64,000 bases of DNA, taken from assembly GCF_001625215.2 (NCBI RefSeq), contig NC_030387.2, positions 32,945,606-33,009,605 on the forward strand. The letters are read 5' to 3'. Positions 1 to 10,944 of this stretch are shown piece after piece. The notes beneath the pieces were generated by a model. The model did not search any database, was not told where the DNA came from, and saw only the letters and a program-made list of their open reading frames with translations. Source of the DNA: Daucus carota subsp. sativus. Taxonomy: Eukaryota; Streptophyta; Magnoliopsida; Apiales; Apiaceae. A program made the translations under genes and the position numbers. Position 1 is the first letter of the stretch. Every line of letters starts with the position of its first letter.

Positions 1-1014
1 TATACTGTCCGTAACATTATCAATGAAAAAGCGAGAAATCACATAATAAACTATGGCATCCTCCAGCAATATTGCAGGCATAGATGTGAACACAGCCCTG
101 TTTTACAATTCCAATAGTCTAACTCTATCCTAATAATGCATAATCTTGCCTCTAGCAAAGAAATGATAACACTGTCCTCATTTCAAAATTGATACATGCT
201 CACAAGAATATGCTCTACTAAAAACATTATACAAGCACCACCTCAATGATAAACACTAGAAAAATATATTGAACATGTTGAATCATTAAATACACTAAAA
301 GTAGCACTAATGTTCAATATATTGAGTATTTTGGATAACTAATTGAATACACCCAATGACAAACCCCTCAAGAAAGATATGACATTAACTGAGTAAACAA
401 AATTCTGAGAACATTTAGAGCCCTGGAAGAGAATTCTTACGGTTCTTAAAGTGAAAAAATTAACATGTCTAGTCGATAAAACAGAGAAATTTTCATTTAA
501 AAAGAGCCTATACAATTAATATCACTATTTTGTTGCGGCATTGGATTAACACTCTGGTTAACAATCCCAATCATTTAAGCTTCTTATCTACAAATTTTCT
601 GACTATTCAGTCGCGGCATTGGATTAACACTCTGGGTTAACACTCTCAATCATATAAGCTTCTTATCTACAAATTTTCTAACAAACGTTAAAGTTTTGAA
701 CATTGACTTTACATAGACCCACAGGTGCAAAATCATTTTAACCAAATAACACACTAACAAAAATTACAATTCCCTGAAAACTACAAAATAACAAAAATTA
801 TCACAAAAGCAGTAGCTCGAAACAATAATGAAAACATCAAAATTAGAGCAATAATCAGCATAAAAGATAAGTACAATTTTACAACGCATTACATCTACAA
901 CGAAAACCCCAAGATCTTAATAAACACAGAGTAAACAATATTAATGAAAAAATGAAAAGAATTATAGTGTAAAATTCAAGCTAGGGTTTTAGTTAAAGAA
1001 GAGAGAAATCGTAC
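1..1014. other. AT-rich stretch without coding sequence; a tandem duplication at 532-685
   Basis: I see no credible exon here. A unit of about 77 bases containing GCGGCATTGGATTAACACTC is repeated in tandem (about 532-608 and 609-685) with few differences. The stretch could be the first intron of the gene whose leader is suggested at 1015. Confidence 0.5.
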
Positions 1015-1140
1015 CTTTTTAGTGTACTGTATAGGTTAATTTCTACAAACACGAAACGATGTAATTGTATGTATTTATAAGTGCATACAAGGGCACGTGC
1101 AAAGCGCGTGTTTTCCGAATTGGGCTTTCCATTGATGCTT
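1015..1140 (-). promoter_or_regulatory. Possible promoter and 5' leader exon of a minus-strand gene off the left edge
   Basis: Read on the minus strand, a TATA-like TTATAAATAC lies at 1071-1080 and a G-box CACGTG at 1094-1099. About 55-65 bases past the TATA is an AAAAAG/GTAC splice donor (exon end near 1015), followed by an intron-like start containing a telo-box-like AAACCCTAGC. This is the usual layout of a plant promoter with a non-coding first exon. No coding exon was found in 1-1014, so the gene body would lie outside the window. This is an inference from motifs only. Confidence 0.35.
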
Positions 1141-1611
1141 ATCGACTATCGTCTTATCAAATTTATTCCAATATTTTTGTTCTTGAGATAATATAATTAT
1201 GATCATGTAGAATTACGTCCAGAAGCATCTTAACTGACAGTCTGACAGTAATAATTTTATTTTATTGATTATTTAAAAATAATTTATTTTATTGATCATA
1301 TATATTGAATTAGATCTAGCTGGTCTGGTCAATGGTCAATTTGATTTAAGTGATATTAAGGTTATAGTGCACTCTACTAAACTATAAATCAATTTTTAAT
1401 TTTTTGCACGTTTAGATTTAATAGTAGAAATTATTATAAATTAGACTATATCATTTTTCTTTAAAAAAGTTACATAATCCGTCATTATAATCAAGTATTG
1501 TTTATTTCTTTTGCTAAGTGATTAGAAGAGTTGTTTTAGATGTTCTCCAAAATTGCATATGAATTACTCATTTAAGAGAAAATTTGCATGACTTGTCTGA
1601 AATAAAAATTA

Positions 1612-1879
1612 CTCCCTCCGTCCCACCCATTTCTTATCAAATGGATTGGGCACGGAGTTTAAGAAATATATATAAAGTAGTGGAAAAGAGGAAGAAAAGT
1701 GGGTAAAGTGGTGGGACCCATTGATTTTTAATATATAAAAAGAAGATAGTGGAGTAAAAGTAGTGTGAAAAGGAAAGAAAAGTGGAGCTCATTGACTATT
1801 TTTGGTAAGTTTTGAAATGTAAAGAATTGGGTGGGACACCCCAAAAAAAAAGGTAAAGAAATGGGTGGGACGGAGGAAG
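1612..1879. mobile_element. Stowaway-type MITE
   Basis: The terminal inverted repeats begin CTCCCTCCGTCCCACCC and end with the matching GGGTGGGACGGAG. The element is flanked by TA on both sides (1610-1611 and 1880-1881), the target duplication of Tc1/mariner MITEs. It is about 268 bp and has no coding capacity. Confidence 0.85.
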
Positions 1880-2756
1880 TATTATTTTTATCTAAAAAGT
1901 TTGAGCCAACCATAGGATAGGAGTCCTCCCAAAACAAAACAGCTTTTGAAGAAGTCTTCAACATGGAAGCAGAAGGAAAACTAACAGGTGGTTTAGTCTT
2001 GTCCACGAATACCGTTACAAAACTAATCTTAAGAAATTAGTCATGTACTAGAAGCACCTCCACGACACAGTCTCCATGTACTAATCCTGAAGAAGAACGT
2101 TTTGATATAAAAATCTAAAGAAGATGGGCGCCATTTGAGTGAACTTATAATAAGTGTTTTTTGCTTAAAATAAAAAAGTGAAGTAGAAGTCAGAAGCAAA
2201 TTAAAACTTATAAGTGATTAAAATGTTTGTTAAAGAAGTAAAAACCGTGAAACAAAGCTAACAATCCTAACTTTTTTTATAAATGCTTCTTGACTTATTA
2301 TACAAACGGTACAGACAAATGCTTCGGACTTATAAAGACAGAAGTCCAACTTATAAGCTTTGGCCAAACACCACCTGGTCTGATTGATACACCAGACAAC
2401 TCAAGCAACAAGCACCCCAAATAAGAGTAATAAGAGTCAAACAGCTAGGCCACTCGTTAAAACAATAGCCACGCAAACCATAAGAAGCATCCCACACAAC
2501 TCAGCAGTCTTTAGCTTAGATCAACTTGAGCCTCGGGCCGGGTTAAACACACTGGTAAGATGAAAAAATTGTGACAAATTTATATATTACAAAGATTTGC
2601 TGTAAATGCCAGCCAAATAAATCTTATTATAATTCTACTTACCATAAGTTATACAGAAGAAAGATCTTACAGATCTACAGTACTATAAATACTTTTAAGC
2701 AAAATGCAAAAAAAAAATATTACAAGATAAATTAAATCCATCAATTTGCTTTGAGA
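1880..2756. other. Intergenic; possible degenerate hAT-like MITE near 2124-2371 and EXO70 3' region
   Basis: From 2124 to about 2371 the left end (GGCGCCATTTGAGTGAACTTATAA) and right end (in reverse, GGTGTTTGGCCAAAGCTTAT) share the CTTATAAGT-rich pattern of common plant hAT-like MITEs, but no clean target duplication is seen. The rest up to 2756 is probably the 3' UTR and downstream region of the EXO70 gene. Confidence 0.35.
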
Positions 2757-4724
2757 TCACTTCCTGTGGAAACTGTGTTGTAGTGACCTCGGGGAACCTT
2801 CAAACAGATCCATGAGGTGATTTTCGAGATCATCGGCACTGTACTTAATGTGCTTGTCACTTATGTGGTTCGTGTGTCTGCCTACAAAAGTTCGGTAAGC
2901 CTGAATCACCTTGAGAGATGTTGAGATTCGAAGATCGTCCCGTAACTGGATATCAGGGATTGTCCATCCAGTTTGACTCTTGTAAACATCTTCAAATGCA
3001 AGATAAAAGCTCTGCAGCCTTTCCTTCAGAAGAGTTTTCGAAATGGAATTTGAACCAGAATTATAGAGACCCTCGTCCCTGAGTAAAGAGAGGATAGAAC
3101 TCCATGTCGCTCGCTCACAATCCATTGCATGGTGTTGGAACTTCCAGTTATGCTTACGTATCCAATCATCCCCTAAGATTGTTCTTAGCTCGGAATTCTT
3201 AGCCTTTTCAGACATGTAATGTATATTGTTCATCAAGAAAAGGCACCCAAGAGAACTGTCCTTGTATAATTTGGATTTTTCAATGAGATTGTGTTCCAAG
3301 ATTGAAGTAAGCGATCGGAAGTGTATGGAAATTGGAGAAAGATAGTGAGGGGAGTTTACGCCGTTATCCTCTTCAGTGGCTGCATTTGAGTCTGGGGAAG
3401 ATGACGCCGGGTCGTTTGTATCATTGTCCTTGAGGAGAGAACTGAGGGAATTGCTATAATCTGTCAGCGTCCTTAGGTAATTCATCACATATCTAGTGAG
3501 GTGATGGATTCCACCACCAGCAAAGGCGCTAGTTGACACATTTGATGCCACAGCATTCTTGAAATCAAGAAAAGTGGCTTTTGCACAATCACCCAACCTC
3601 TTAAGAACGTCCTGGCACTCACTTTTAATATTTGATCCAGTTTCATCACTGTATAAAGTATCAATGTCTGGAATAAGGTCTGCTAGGACTTCATACATGT
3701 CAAGAATCCTATGCAACTTTTCTGGTTGGTGAGGACCTACAGCAATAGCTTCAGCAAAATTAAGAAGCTGCAACATAGAGGCTTTCGATGACTCTGCAAA
3801 ACATAGCGCGCTAACTGATTCAAGTTCCCCAAACACCTGATCCACTAACCATTTTTCACTAGCAAGGTAGACCCTCACAAATATCTTTATAGCTCGAATC
3901 CATCTCCTAATTTTGGAGTTCAAAGTGCCCCATTCCATCCTCAAGACATCATCAATGCTCGATCTCTCTACTTCAAGAATGAAGAGGCAGTCATCCAAAG
4001 CATCTTTCCGGACACTTATAAATGCCTGTGAGCACTCCCGACCATATTTTGCATCAAACATTAAATTTACAATGCATTTAAGATCAGGAATAACATCACG
4101 ATGGATCAAGTCAATAGTGTATTCTTCTGCACCTCTACTAACACTGTCTCTCTGAAGCCCATCATCAACAGAATCATCTTCAAATGAGATAATTGAGCCA
4201 TCATCCAAAGTATCTTCTTCGCTTGAACGAAATGACATGTGCTCAGGCTCAAAAGGCTGCCTATTCTGAACAAGTATGTGCTTAAGTTCCTCCTCAAGTC
4301 TAGTCATAGCCGTCTGAAGAACATCATGAGCCTTCCTTGCAAGTGCATCCTCTTCACTATCTTTGTTCAAACTCAAACTATCCAAACTTTCAGCCAATCT
4401 ACGGGCTTCATCCACAGCCTTCACATAATCATTAGTTTCATCAGGCCCACAATCCCATATCATCAGCTGTTCTCCATCTACCTCCCAACTCATAACTTTG
4501 TCATGAACTAAATTAAGCCGCTTCTCTATATCACTTAATTCTTCTTCTTTGTCTTCCGGAGCTCTTGAGATGGTAGACAATTGGGTTCCAAGCTCCACCA
4601 AGAGCTTCCTAGCATCATTCGTCAAGTTCTTATTCGTCTCCAAGGCCTTCACAATATGTTGCGCCGCAGCAATTAAATTCTCATCTCCTTCTAGAGATGG
4701 AACTACAGATCTATTCTCCTCCAT
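2757..4724 (-). CDS. Exocyst complex subunit EXO70 family protein
   Basis: A 655-residue, single-exon reading frame. EXO70 proteins are subunits of the octameric exocyst, which tethers secretory vesicles to the plasma membrane; plant paralogues also act in autophagy and immunity. The N-terminal third (about 1-130) is helical with a heptad-like pattern. An acidic serine-rich linker follows (about 165-200). The C-terminal two thirds is the EXO70 domain, with family motifs such as DVLRMEWGTLNSKIRRWIRA, VRVYLASEKWL, GPHQPEKLHRILDMYEVLADL and FLMNNIHYM, and the end segment TGWTIPDIQLRDDLRIS. Length and the lack of introns match most plant EXO70 genes. The start is the first ATG in a frame open to the end. 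Plants have many paralogues (subgroups A to I); I could not settle the subgroup by eye. Confidence 0.94.
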   Translation of the reverse strand: MEENRSVVPSLEGDENLIAAAQHIVKALETNKNLTNDARKLLVELGTQLSTISRAPEDKEEELSDIEKRLNLVHDKVMSWEVDGEQLMIWDCGPDETNDYVKAVDEARRLAESLDSLSLNKDSEEDALARKAHDVLQTAMTRLEEELKHILVQNRQPFEPEHMSFRSSEEDTLDDGSIISFEDDSVDDGLQRDSVSRGAEEYTIDLIHRDVIPDLKCIVNLMFDAKYGRECSQAFISVRKDALDDCLFILEVERSSIDDVLRMEWGTLNSKIRRWIRAIKIFVRVYLASEKWLVDQVFGELESVSALCFAESSKASMLQLLNFAEAIAVGPHQPEKLHRILDMYEVLADLIPDIDTLYSDETGSNIKSECQDVLKRLGDCAKATFLDFKNAVASNVSTSAFAGGGIHHLTRYVMNYLRTLTDYSNSLSSLLKDNDTNDPASSSPDSNAATEEDNGVNSPHYLSPISIHFRSLTSILEHNLIEKSKLYKDSSLGCLFLMNNIHYMSEKAKNSELRTILGDDWIRKHNWKFQHHAMDCERATWSSILSLLRDEGLYNSGSNSISKTLLKERLQSFYLAFEDVYKSQTGWTIPDIQLRDDLRISTSLKVIQAYRTFVGRHTNHISDKHIKYSADDLENHLMDLFEGSPRSLQHSFHRK

Positions 4725-5918
4725 ATCTTAAAATTTCACCCAAAACCACAAATAGGTTTAAATCACACCCAAGCCAAGAACCAAAGAACCTCACCACAAA
4801 TTTCAAACCCTAGAATAGATTCTTAAACATGACCCAAAGTCCCAAATTAACCAAAAAATATTGAACTTCCCCAAGACAAAATCACTAATCAAGCAATAAA
4901 GAACCAAATTCTATCTCAGAAAAAAGTCCAACAAAATAAGAAATAAAAAAATTAGGTTTATGTCACACAACCCCAAGATATTTGGAGGGTGTTCCAGTAA
5001 AACACCCAATAGTGAACAAGGAGTATTGAATGACCAAATTACAAAACTAGCACACCATCTGACATAAGGATATGGAAACCAAGCTGAATAGAAGCAGATT
5101 TCTAAACAAAAGATTGATAAACACAGAAATACCCACTAAAGGTAAGATCTTTAAAGGTAAAATCACACAAGAACAAGAAAGAGAAGAAGAAACTTGAAAA
5201 ACAAACTGACCCTTTTGAAGTTTATGATCTAGGAGAGGATTTGACCATTCTCAGCTTGGAGTTTTCTCACAGACCTGATTTCTGCAACTTTTTGGAGTCT
5301 TGTTGAAATTTATTACACACCCAAATATAAAATTATGTTACTACTGTTGCTCTTAGTTTATGATAATACTACTCCTGTAATAATATTATAATAACTATCT
5401 GTAATGGCACTTGGGTTTTAATTGACCATTGAAGAGTCTTGTTTGTGGAAAGACAACATCGAAGCAAGAAAAATTGGACACTTGTGTAAAACAAGAAATG
5501 AATATAAAATTAAATAAATGGTGACACTGCACTTAAATATGGGGAATTATAGGGTGACTTCATGTGTTGTATGTATGGTGCACCCTACCCGTAGGTGCCG
5601 CCACTGTGTAGAAATCCTGGTCATTTATTTGACTAGGTGTTCTGTCTGACTTTGACAAGTTCTAGATATTCTCTTGACCTCTACCTCTGTTGATTGTTTG
5701 TTATGCTTATTATTACAGTTAATTAATCAACCCAAATTTGTGAATAGAACAGCGGGAAATACAGACAACTGGACAATGCTAGTTCAGTTGAATTGGTTTG
5801 CGTTCGCAAAATATAAATAAACTTGAGTTAAGAAAATCAGCCCTCATGTTCAAAAGTGTCTCTGTCCACCAAAATGCTACCTGTCTCTGTTTAAATCAGT
5901 GGTCACCTTTTAATTTAA
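4725..5918. other. EXO70 upstream region and intergenic DNA
   Basis: The sequence 4725 to about 5290 is purine/pyrimidine-biased (AAG and GAA runs on the plus strand) and probably holds the EXO70 5' UTR, perhaps with a leader intron, and its promoter. I see no other gene or clear repeat up to 5918. Confidence 0.4.
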
Positions 5919-7371
5919 CTAGTTAACAAGCCGCGCGTTGCGGCGGAATATAAAAATCATATTGATGATTTAATATTAATATTTATAAATAAATTAAATT
6001 TATGATAACTTATAAAAATTATATTAATGGTTTAAAATTAATATTTATAGAATAAAATAAATTTTATTTTATAAATATCTCGATGCAATACTGATATTAG
6101 TAAGCAAAATTGGACTATAGTTCATGAGTGAAGATATGAAAATAAAAATCTGCATGTAATTAACGATTCAAAACACGACAAATCTTAATCTTAGTTGTGT
6201 TTAGCATAGATGCGTTAAAGTTTATATTCTGATGCAACTCCGAAACCATCCCTAATTTTAATTGGGATAAACGTTATGTTCGAGTTGTATAAACATTAAT
6301 CATCTCGGGACGTATGAGCTCCAATCTATTCATGGTTTTATTAGTGATTCCTTCCTTTTTTGAATTGGTTGTCCGCAAAAATATCAATTTAAATTCATGA
6401 GATCGCGGTCTATAATTACTCTTGCTTGCAAGTTGCAACTACTTGTATTTTTTTGATACTGCATAAACAGCCTTCACTTAAAAGGTGCTTGAACCGAACA
6501 AACAGATATTGTGGAAGTGTTACATGAATAATCTTTTCTTGTATACAAAGTAAATCATATAAAAATTAACAACAAACATGTCCGATAAACAAAACAAATA
6601 TTATAAAATAACAACGAACAAACATATATCCCTGACGGTTAATTTATTGACTTTTTCATTCATCAAGACTATATTGTTTATTTGGATTTGGATTTGTCGA
6701 CTGCCACATCCGACGAACTCTTACTCTTATTAGCCAATCATCTCTATCGCCACATTCAAATCATCTAGCATAGTGTAACTCATTATTGTATTAGAAGCCA
6801 ATCATCTCTATCGCCATTCAAAGCATCTAGCATAGTATAACTCATCATTGTATTAGATGGAGAAGACAAATAAGCTCTAAAAAAAATTGTGTATGTTAAT
6901 ATTATAATGTCTGACCTCAATTTATAAAGGTTGATTTGAGAAAAAACTGCTTCTCAAAAATACTTTCTGTTTCTGATATACACCTTTTCCAAAAATATGA
7001 TGGTACTTTCAAATTCTGATTTGATTTTGATATTTTGAAAAAGGTAGTTCTGAAACTTTGTTCTAATATATCCGGAACTAAAAAAGACAGTTTTTATTTT
7101 TGATATTTTTCATCCAAAAATTCCTGAAAAATAGAACGGAATTCTCTAAGAGACGCCACCTAAACGCCCCATGTTTCTCCTTTATATAAGTATATTGATT
7201 GAAAAAGGTAGTTCTGAAACTTTGTTCTAATATATCCGAAACTAAAAAAGACAGTTTTTATTTTTGATTTTTTTTCATCCAAAAATTCCAGGAAATTAGA
7301 AAAATAGAACGGAACTCTCTAAGAGACGCCACCTAAACGCCTCATGCTTCTCCTTCATATAAGTATATTGA
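5919..7371 (-). mobile_element. Non-autonomous Helitron, minus orientation, with a doubled 5' end
   Basis: On the minus strand the element starts TCAATATACTTATATGAAGG (7371 downward) and ends in a GC hairpin (GCCGCAACGCGCGG) followed shortly by CTAG at 5919-5922. The flanking bases are A before and T after, the Helitron insertion signature. A second copy of the 5' end (TCAATATACTTATATAAAGG) starts at 7198, so the 5' terminal 173 bp or so is duplicated in tandem. A 66-bp tandem duplication lies inside at about 6730-6860. There is no RepHel coding sequence. Confidence 0.75.
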
Positions 7372-7398
7372 TTATAGACTTAGATTTTAAAAATAATA

Positions 7399-7647
7399 CT
7401 CCCTCCATTTCAAATTACATGCCCACTTTGAAAGAAAAATTTTGTTTCAAATTAGTTGTCCACTTCAACTTTCAATGCAAATTCATATTTCCAAAGTCAA
7501 TTCTACTCCACATACTCCTTATTTATATTCCTACATCAACCTCATTCCACGTATTTTCATCATCTAATGCAATAGATTTGTGAACATTCACTTTTCTTAA
7601 ATTGTGTGATTTTTTTAAAGTGGACATGTAATTTGAAACGGAGGGAG
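7399..7647. mobile_element. Stowaway-type MITE
   Basis: The left end CTCCCTCCATTTCAAATTAC is mirrored at the right end by GTAATTTGAAACGGAGGGAG. TA dinucleotides flank both ends (7397-7398 and 7648-7649). About 249 bp, non-coding. It sits 27 bp from the 5' end of the minus-strand Helitron. Confidence 0.85.
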
Positions 7648-9601
7648 TATTTACTACTCTTAACTTTATATAGATTAGTGATCAAATACAAATTATATCC
7701 AAAATATAAACTAAAAACATGTTCACAATCACAATTTACAATTGCAAGAATCACTAATTTATACTACACTAATCACTGTTTTATATAATAAAATTTGCAA
7801 TACTTATGTTTCATATTTGAGATGATTATTAATGATTAATTATGATAATAGGATGTCCATGATGGTAGTAAGTGATGAGGAGAGACGTTTGATTGTGGTA
7901 AGTAGCCACTGATTGTGATAAGTTATAATGTCAAGTGGCGTTGGCTATTAGTGATGGTAACCAGTCGTGCGCATGCATAAAAAGTGTTGGTAATGGTGGC
8001 AGGAGGTCCCGTATTGTAGTACGGGTAGTACGGGTGACGATGATGATTGTATACATTGTATATATGTGTATGTATATATTTATATTCGCCATATATATTT
8101 TATACAAATTAAAGATCTGTGATGTAGAAATTAGTGATTTTTATAGTTAAAATTGTGATAAAAATTTGACCAAAGACTGATTTTTAGTTTGTAGGCTAAT
8201 GTAATTTGTATTGGAGTAAGAGTAAAGACTCTATATATATTATTAAAATATTAAAGATTTAAGATTGATATTTTATTGTTATGGTTGAATATCAACCCCG
8301 CTGATGATTGCGTAGATCTCGCCCTACGAACAAGAAAAGTCATCTTTTGGTGTAAACCTCGCCTCATGTGGGGTCCTCGCCCTTGACGGGTGCCGAACCC
8401 ATAGGCCCAGTATCTGGCAGCTCTGCTCGTCAACAGGGTCCTCGCCCAAAGTCGATCTTAGCCCAAAGTGAGTCATCGCCCTTAGCAATTCTGGGGATGT
8501 CCATACAACTGATTCTGGGGAGTCCACATGGTCTAGAGCTGGTCAGCCCATCTAGTACCATGCTTATTGGAGGAGGCTGGGCTTTGGAAGCCCATATCTG
8601 TCCAATCTAAGGCGGTGGCTCATTACTGGATTCAAGAAATGAGAAATTTATTCTGATTAGATTACTTGTTCTCCAAGAACTTGATCCCCGTCCGTAAGCA
8701 CATAGTTTGGGAATAAGACAAAACCCTTGCAAGAGCGAATACTCCTTCGATCCTGTTAATAATTCTGATTCCGAACGTTCTCAGCCAAATTCAAAATCAC
8801 CGTCTATATTCCGTCGTCCACCATCAGCAACTGTCAATAATTTCAGCAACTCTCCTTGTATCTTGTTATCACCATATTCCTCTGTTAACATTTATTATAA
8901 TATATATAAACTATATCGGTGATTAATTGAGTCATAATTATTCGGTCGCGGCCACTGACCCCTGCAGAAACACACTCGCCACGAGTACATATTTGAGCAA
9001 CGCAACTCAATGCCTCTCGTCACAGTGACGCATAAAGATGTCAGCATATAGAAAACAAAAGTCACTTGATTTAATTGATGCGTTTGAGTTAGTTTAAAAT
9101 ATGTGATTTATGATTTAGAATAACGGAGTGGATTAAAAGTGAACTTGACTTATAAGTTTTTAATAATGTTTAGGTAAATTTTATTTATAAGTCAATTAAG
9201 TGTATGATAATTTAAGTTTATAAATTAAAAAAAATTTCAAATTATTAAAATAAGTTTCTTAATAAATAAAGTTTATAACATATTAAAATTTTAAAAACTT
9301 CATAATAAAATGCAAATCACTAAAAAATCCAAAAAAAAACTAGTATTTCTGACTCTAACGTGCATCTTTTAAAAAAAACACTTGTGCTTTTTCCGCCGTA
9401 AAAATTAGAAGAAGTTTAAAGTATTAAAATAAACTGGAAGTACTAATTTTAAACTTGATCAAATAGCCCAGCCATCACATTCAGAGTCTTATTTTCGATG
9501 ATTTTTGATATTTGATGCAGACGTGTAATTAACACATTCCGTAGTAAAATTGAGTAGCAAAGTCAATTTCCAATTGAGAAAGTCAACAGATACCAAATCA
9601 A
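7648..9601. other. Intergenic DNA between two Helitrons
   Basis: Apart from the GC-richer block at 8277-8990, this stretch is AT-rich and holds no exon I can support. Open frames here are short and unrelated to any family I know. Confidence 0.5.
8277..8990. repeat. Possible LTR-retrotransposon remnant (solo-LTR-like)
   Basis: This block begins TGTTATGGTTGAATATC and is much richer in GC than its surroundings. Short motifs such as CTCGCCC recur in it, as in many plant Gypsy LTRs, followed by a non-coding stretch up to about 8990. I found no matching target duplication, primer-binding site or gag/pol sequence. The identification rests on composition and texture only. Confidence 0.3.
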
Positions 9602-10944
9602 TCAATATACTTATATAAAGGAGAAGCGAGGGGCGTGTAGGTGGCGCCTCTCACATCGCTCCGTTCTATTTTTCTAATTTTCTGAAATTTTTGGATGAAA
9701 AATACCAAAAATTAGAACTACCTTTTTTAGTTTCGGATATATTAGAAGCAAGTTTCAGAATCTGATTTTGTTTCAGATTATTTATGGAATATAGTAGCTT
9801 GAAAATTTTAATTTGATTTTGTTTCTATATAATCTGATTTTGTTTCATATTATTTATAGAATATAGTAGTTTGGAAGTTTTAATTTGATTTTGTTTTTAT
9901 ATAAAGGAGGAGCGTGGGGCGATATATTAGAAGGAAGTTTCAGAATCTGATTTTGTTTCAGATTATTTATGGAATATAGCAGCTTTAAAGTTTTAATCTG
10001 ATTTTGTTTCAGATTATTTAATTATGGGAAATAGTAGCACACAAGTCTCTCGGCACCTATAAATACCCCTATAGGTTGTAGGGTTTTGGATCATCTTAAC
10101 ACAACCTTCTCTCTCAGTATCACAACCCTAGCTCTCTCTGGTGATAGTTCTATTGCTCGATTTCTAATTCGGTGTTGTCGTTCTTCTGGTGAAGGCTGTT
10201 TATACAATATTAAAAAAATAAAAAAGTTGTTGTAAGCAAAGGTAATTATAGATCGCTATGTGGGAGTCGACAAATCCAAACACGGGAGAAGAATATAGTC
10301 TTGACAGGATATTGATGGATGATATCAATAAATTAACTATTTGTGATGTATGTTTGTTGGTTATTCTTTTATAAAATTTGTTTTGTTTATCGGACATGTT
10401 TGTTGTTGTTAATTTTTATATGATTTACTTTGCACACAAGAAAATATTATTCACACATTATTTGTTTGCTCCGTTCAAACAACTTTTAAGTGAAGACTGA
10501 TCATACAGTATTAAAAAATAAAAGGTTGTTGCAAATAATGGTAGTTCTAGACCGTTATCGCACGAATTTAAGTTAGATGTGTTTGTGCACAATCAATCCA
10601 AAAAAATTGGAAGAAGGTGACAATGTAAGAACATGATTACTTTTCAAAAAAAAACACATATAAAATTAAGCTTTGTCGTGCTTTAAATTGTTAATTACGT
10701 GTAGAAATTTATTTTCATATTTTTCAACATGAATTATAGTCTAATTTTGCAATTTTATATATTAGTATTGACATTACATCAAGATTTTTATAATATAAAA
10801 TTAAATTTATCCTACAAATATTAATTTTTAATCATTAATATATATTTTATATACAGCCACAAAATTATTGCATTCTACAAATATTAATATTAGATCGTTA
10901 ATATAATTTTTATAGGCCGCCGCAACGCGCGGCTTCTCAACTAG
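9602..10944 (+). mobile_element. Non-autonomous Helitron, plus orientation
   Basis: It starts TCAATATACTTATATAAAGG (9602) and ends GCCGCCGCAACGCGCGGC, a hairpin, then TTCTCAA and CTAG (10941-10944). The host bases are A before and T after. Ends and parts of the interior match the minus-strand element at 5919-7371, so both belong to one family. A segment with GAATCTGATTTTGTTTCAG and its flanks is repeated several times between about 9750 and 10020. No helicase coding sequence is visible, so the element would need transposition functions from elsewhere. Confidence 0.8.
10050..10200 (+). promoter_or_regulatory. Promoter and 5'-leader-like segment carried inside a Helitron
   Basis: CTATAAATACCCC (about 10058-10070) looks like a plant TATA box. 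It is followed by a pyrimidine-rich, leader-like run with AGGGTTTTGG, CTTCTCTCTCAG and CACAACCCTAG. This differs from the AT-rich interior around it and resembles the start of a housekeeping gene. It may be a captured host fragment or the element's own promoter. No open reading frame of note follows. Confidence 0.4.

Noticed and set aside
1085-1120. Helitron-like hairpin GGGCACGTGCAAAGCGCGTG
   Set aside because: No CTRR terminus follows at the right spacing, and the position next to a TATA box suits a G-box promoter better.
8368-8610. Open frames on both strands of the GC-richer block
   Set aside because: Open frames in both directions follow from composition, and no protein family is recognisable. 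The block fits an LTR-like repeat better.
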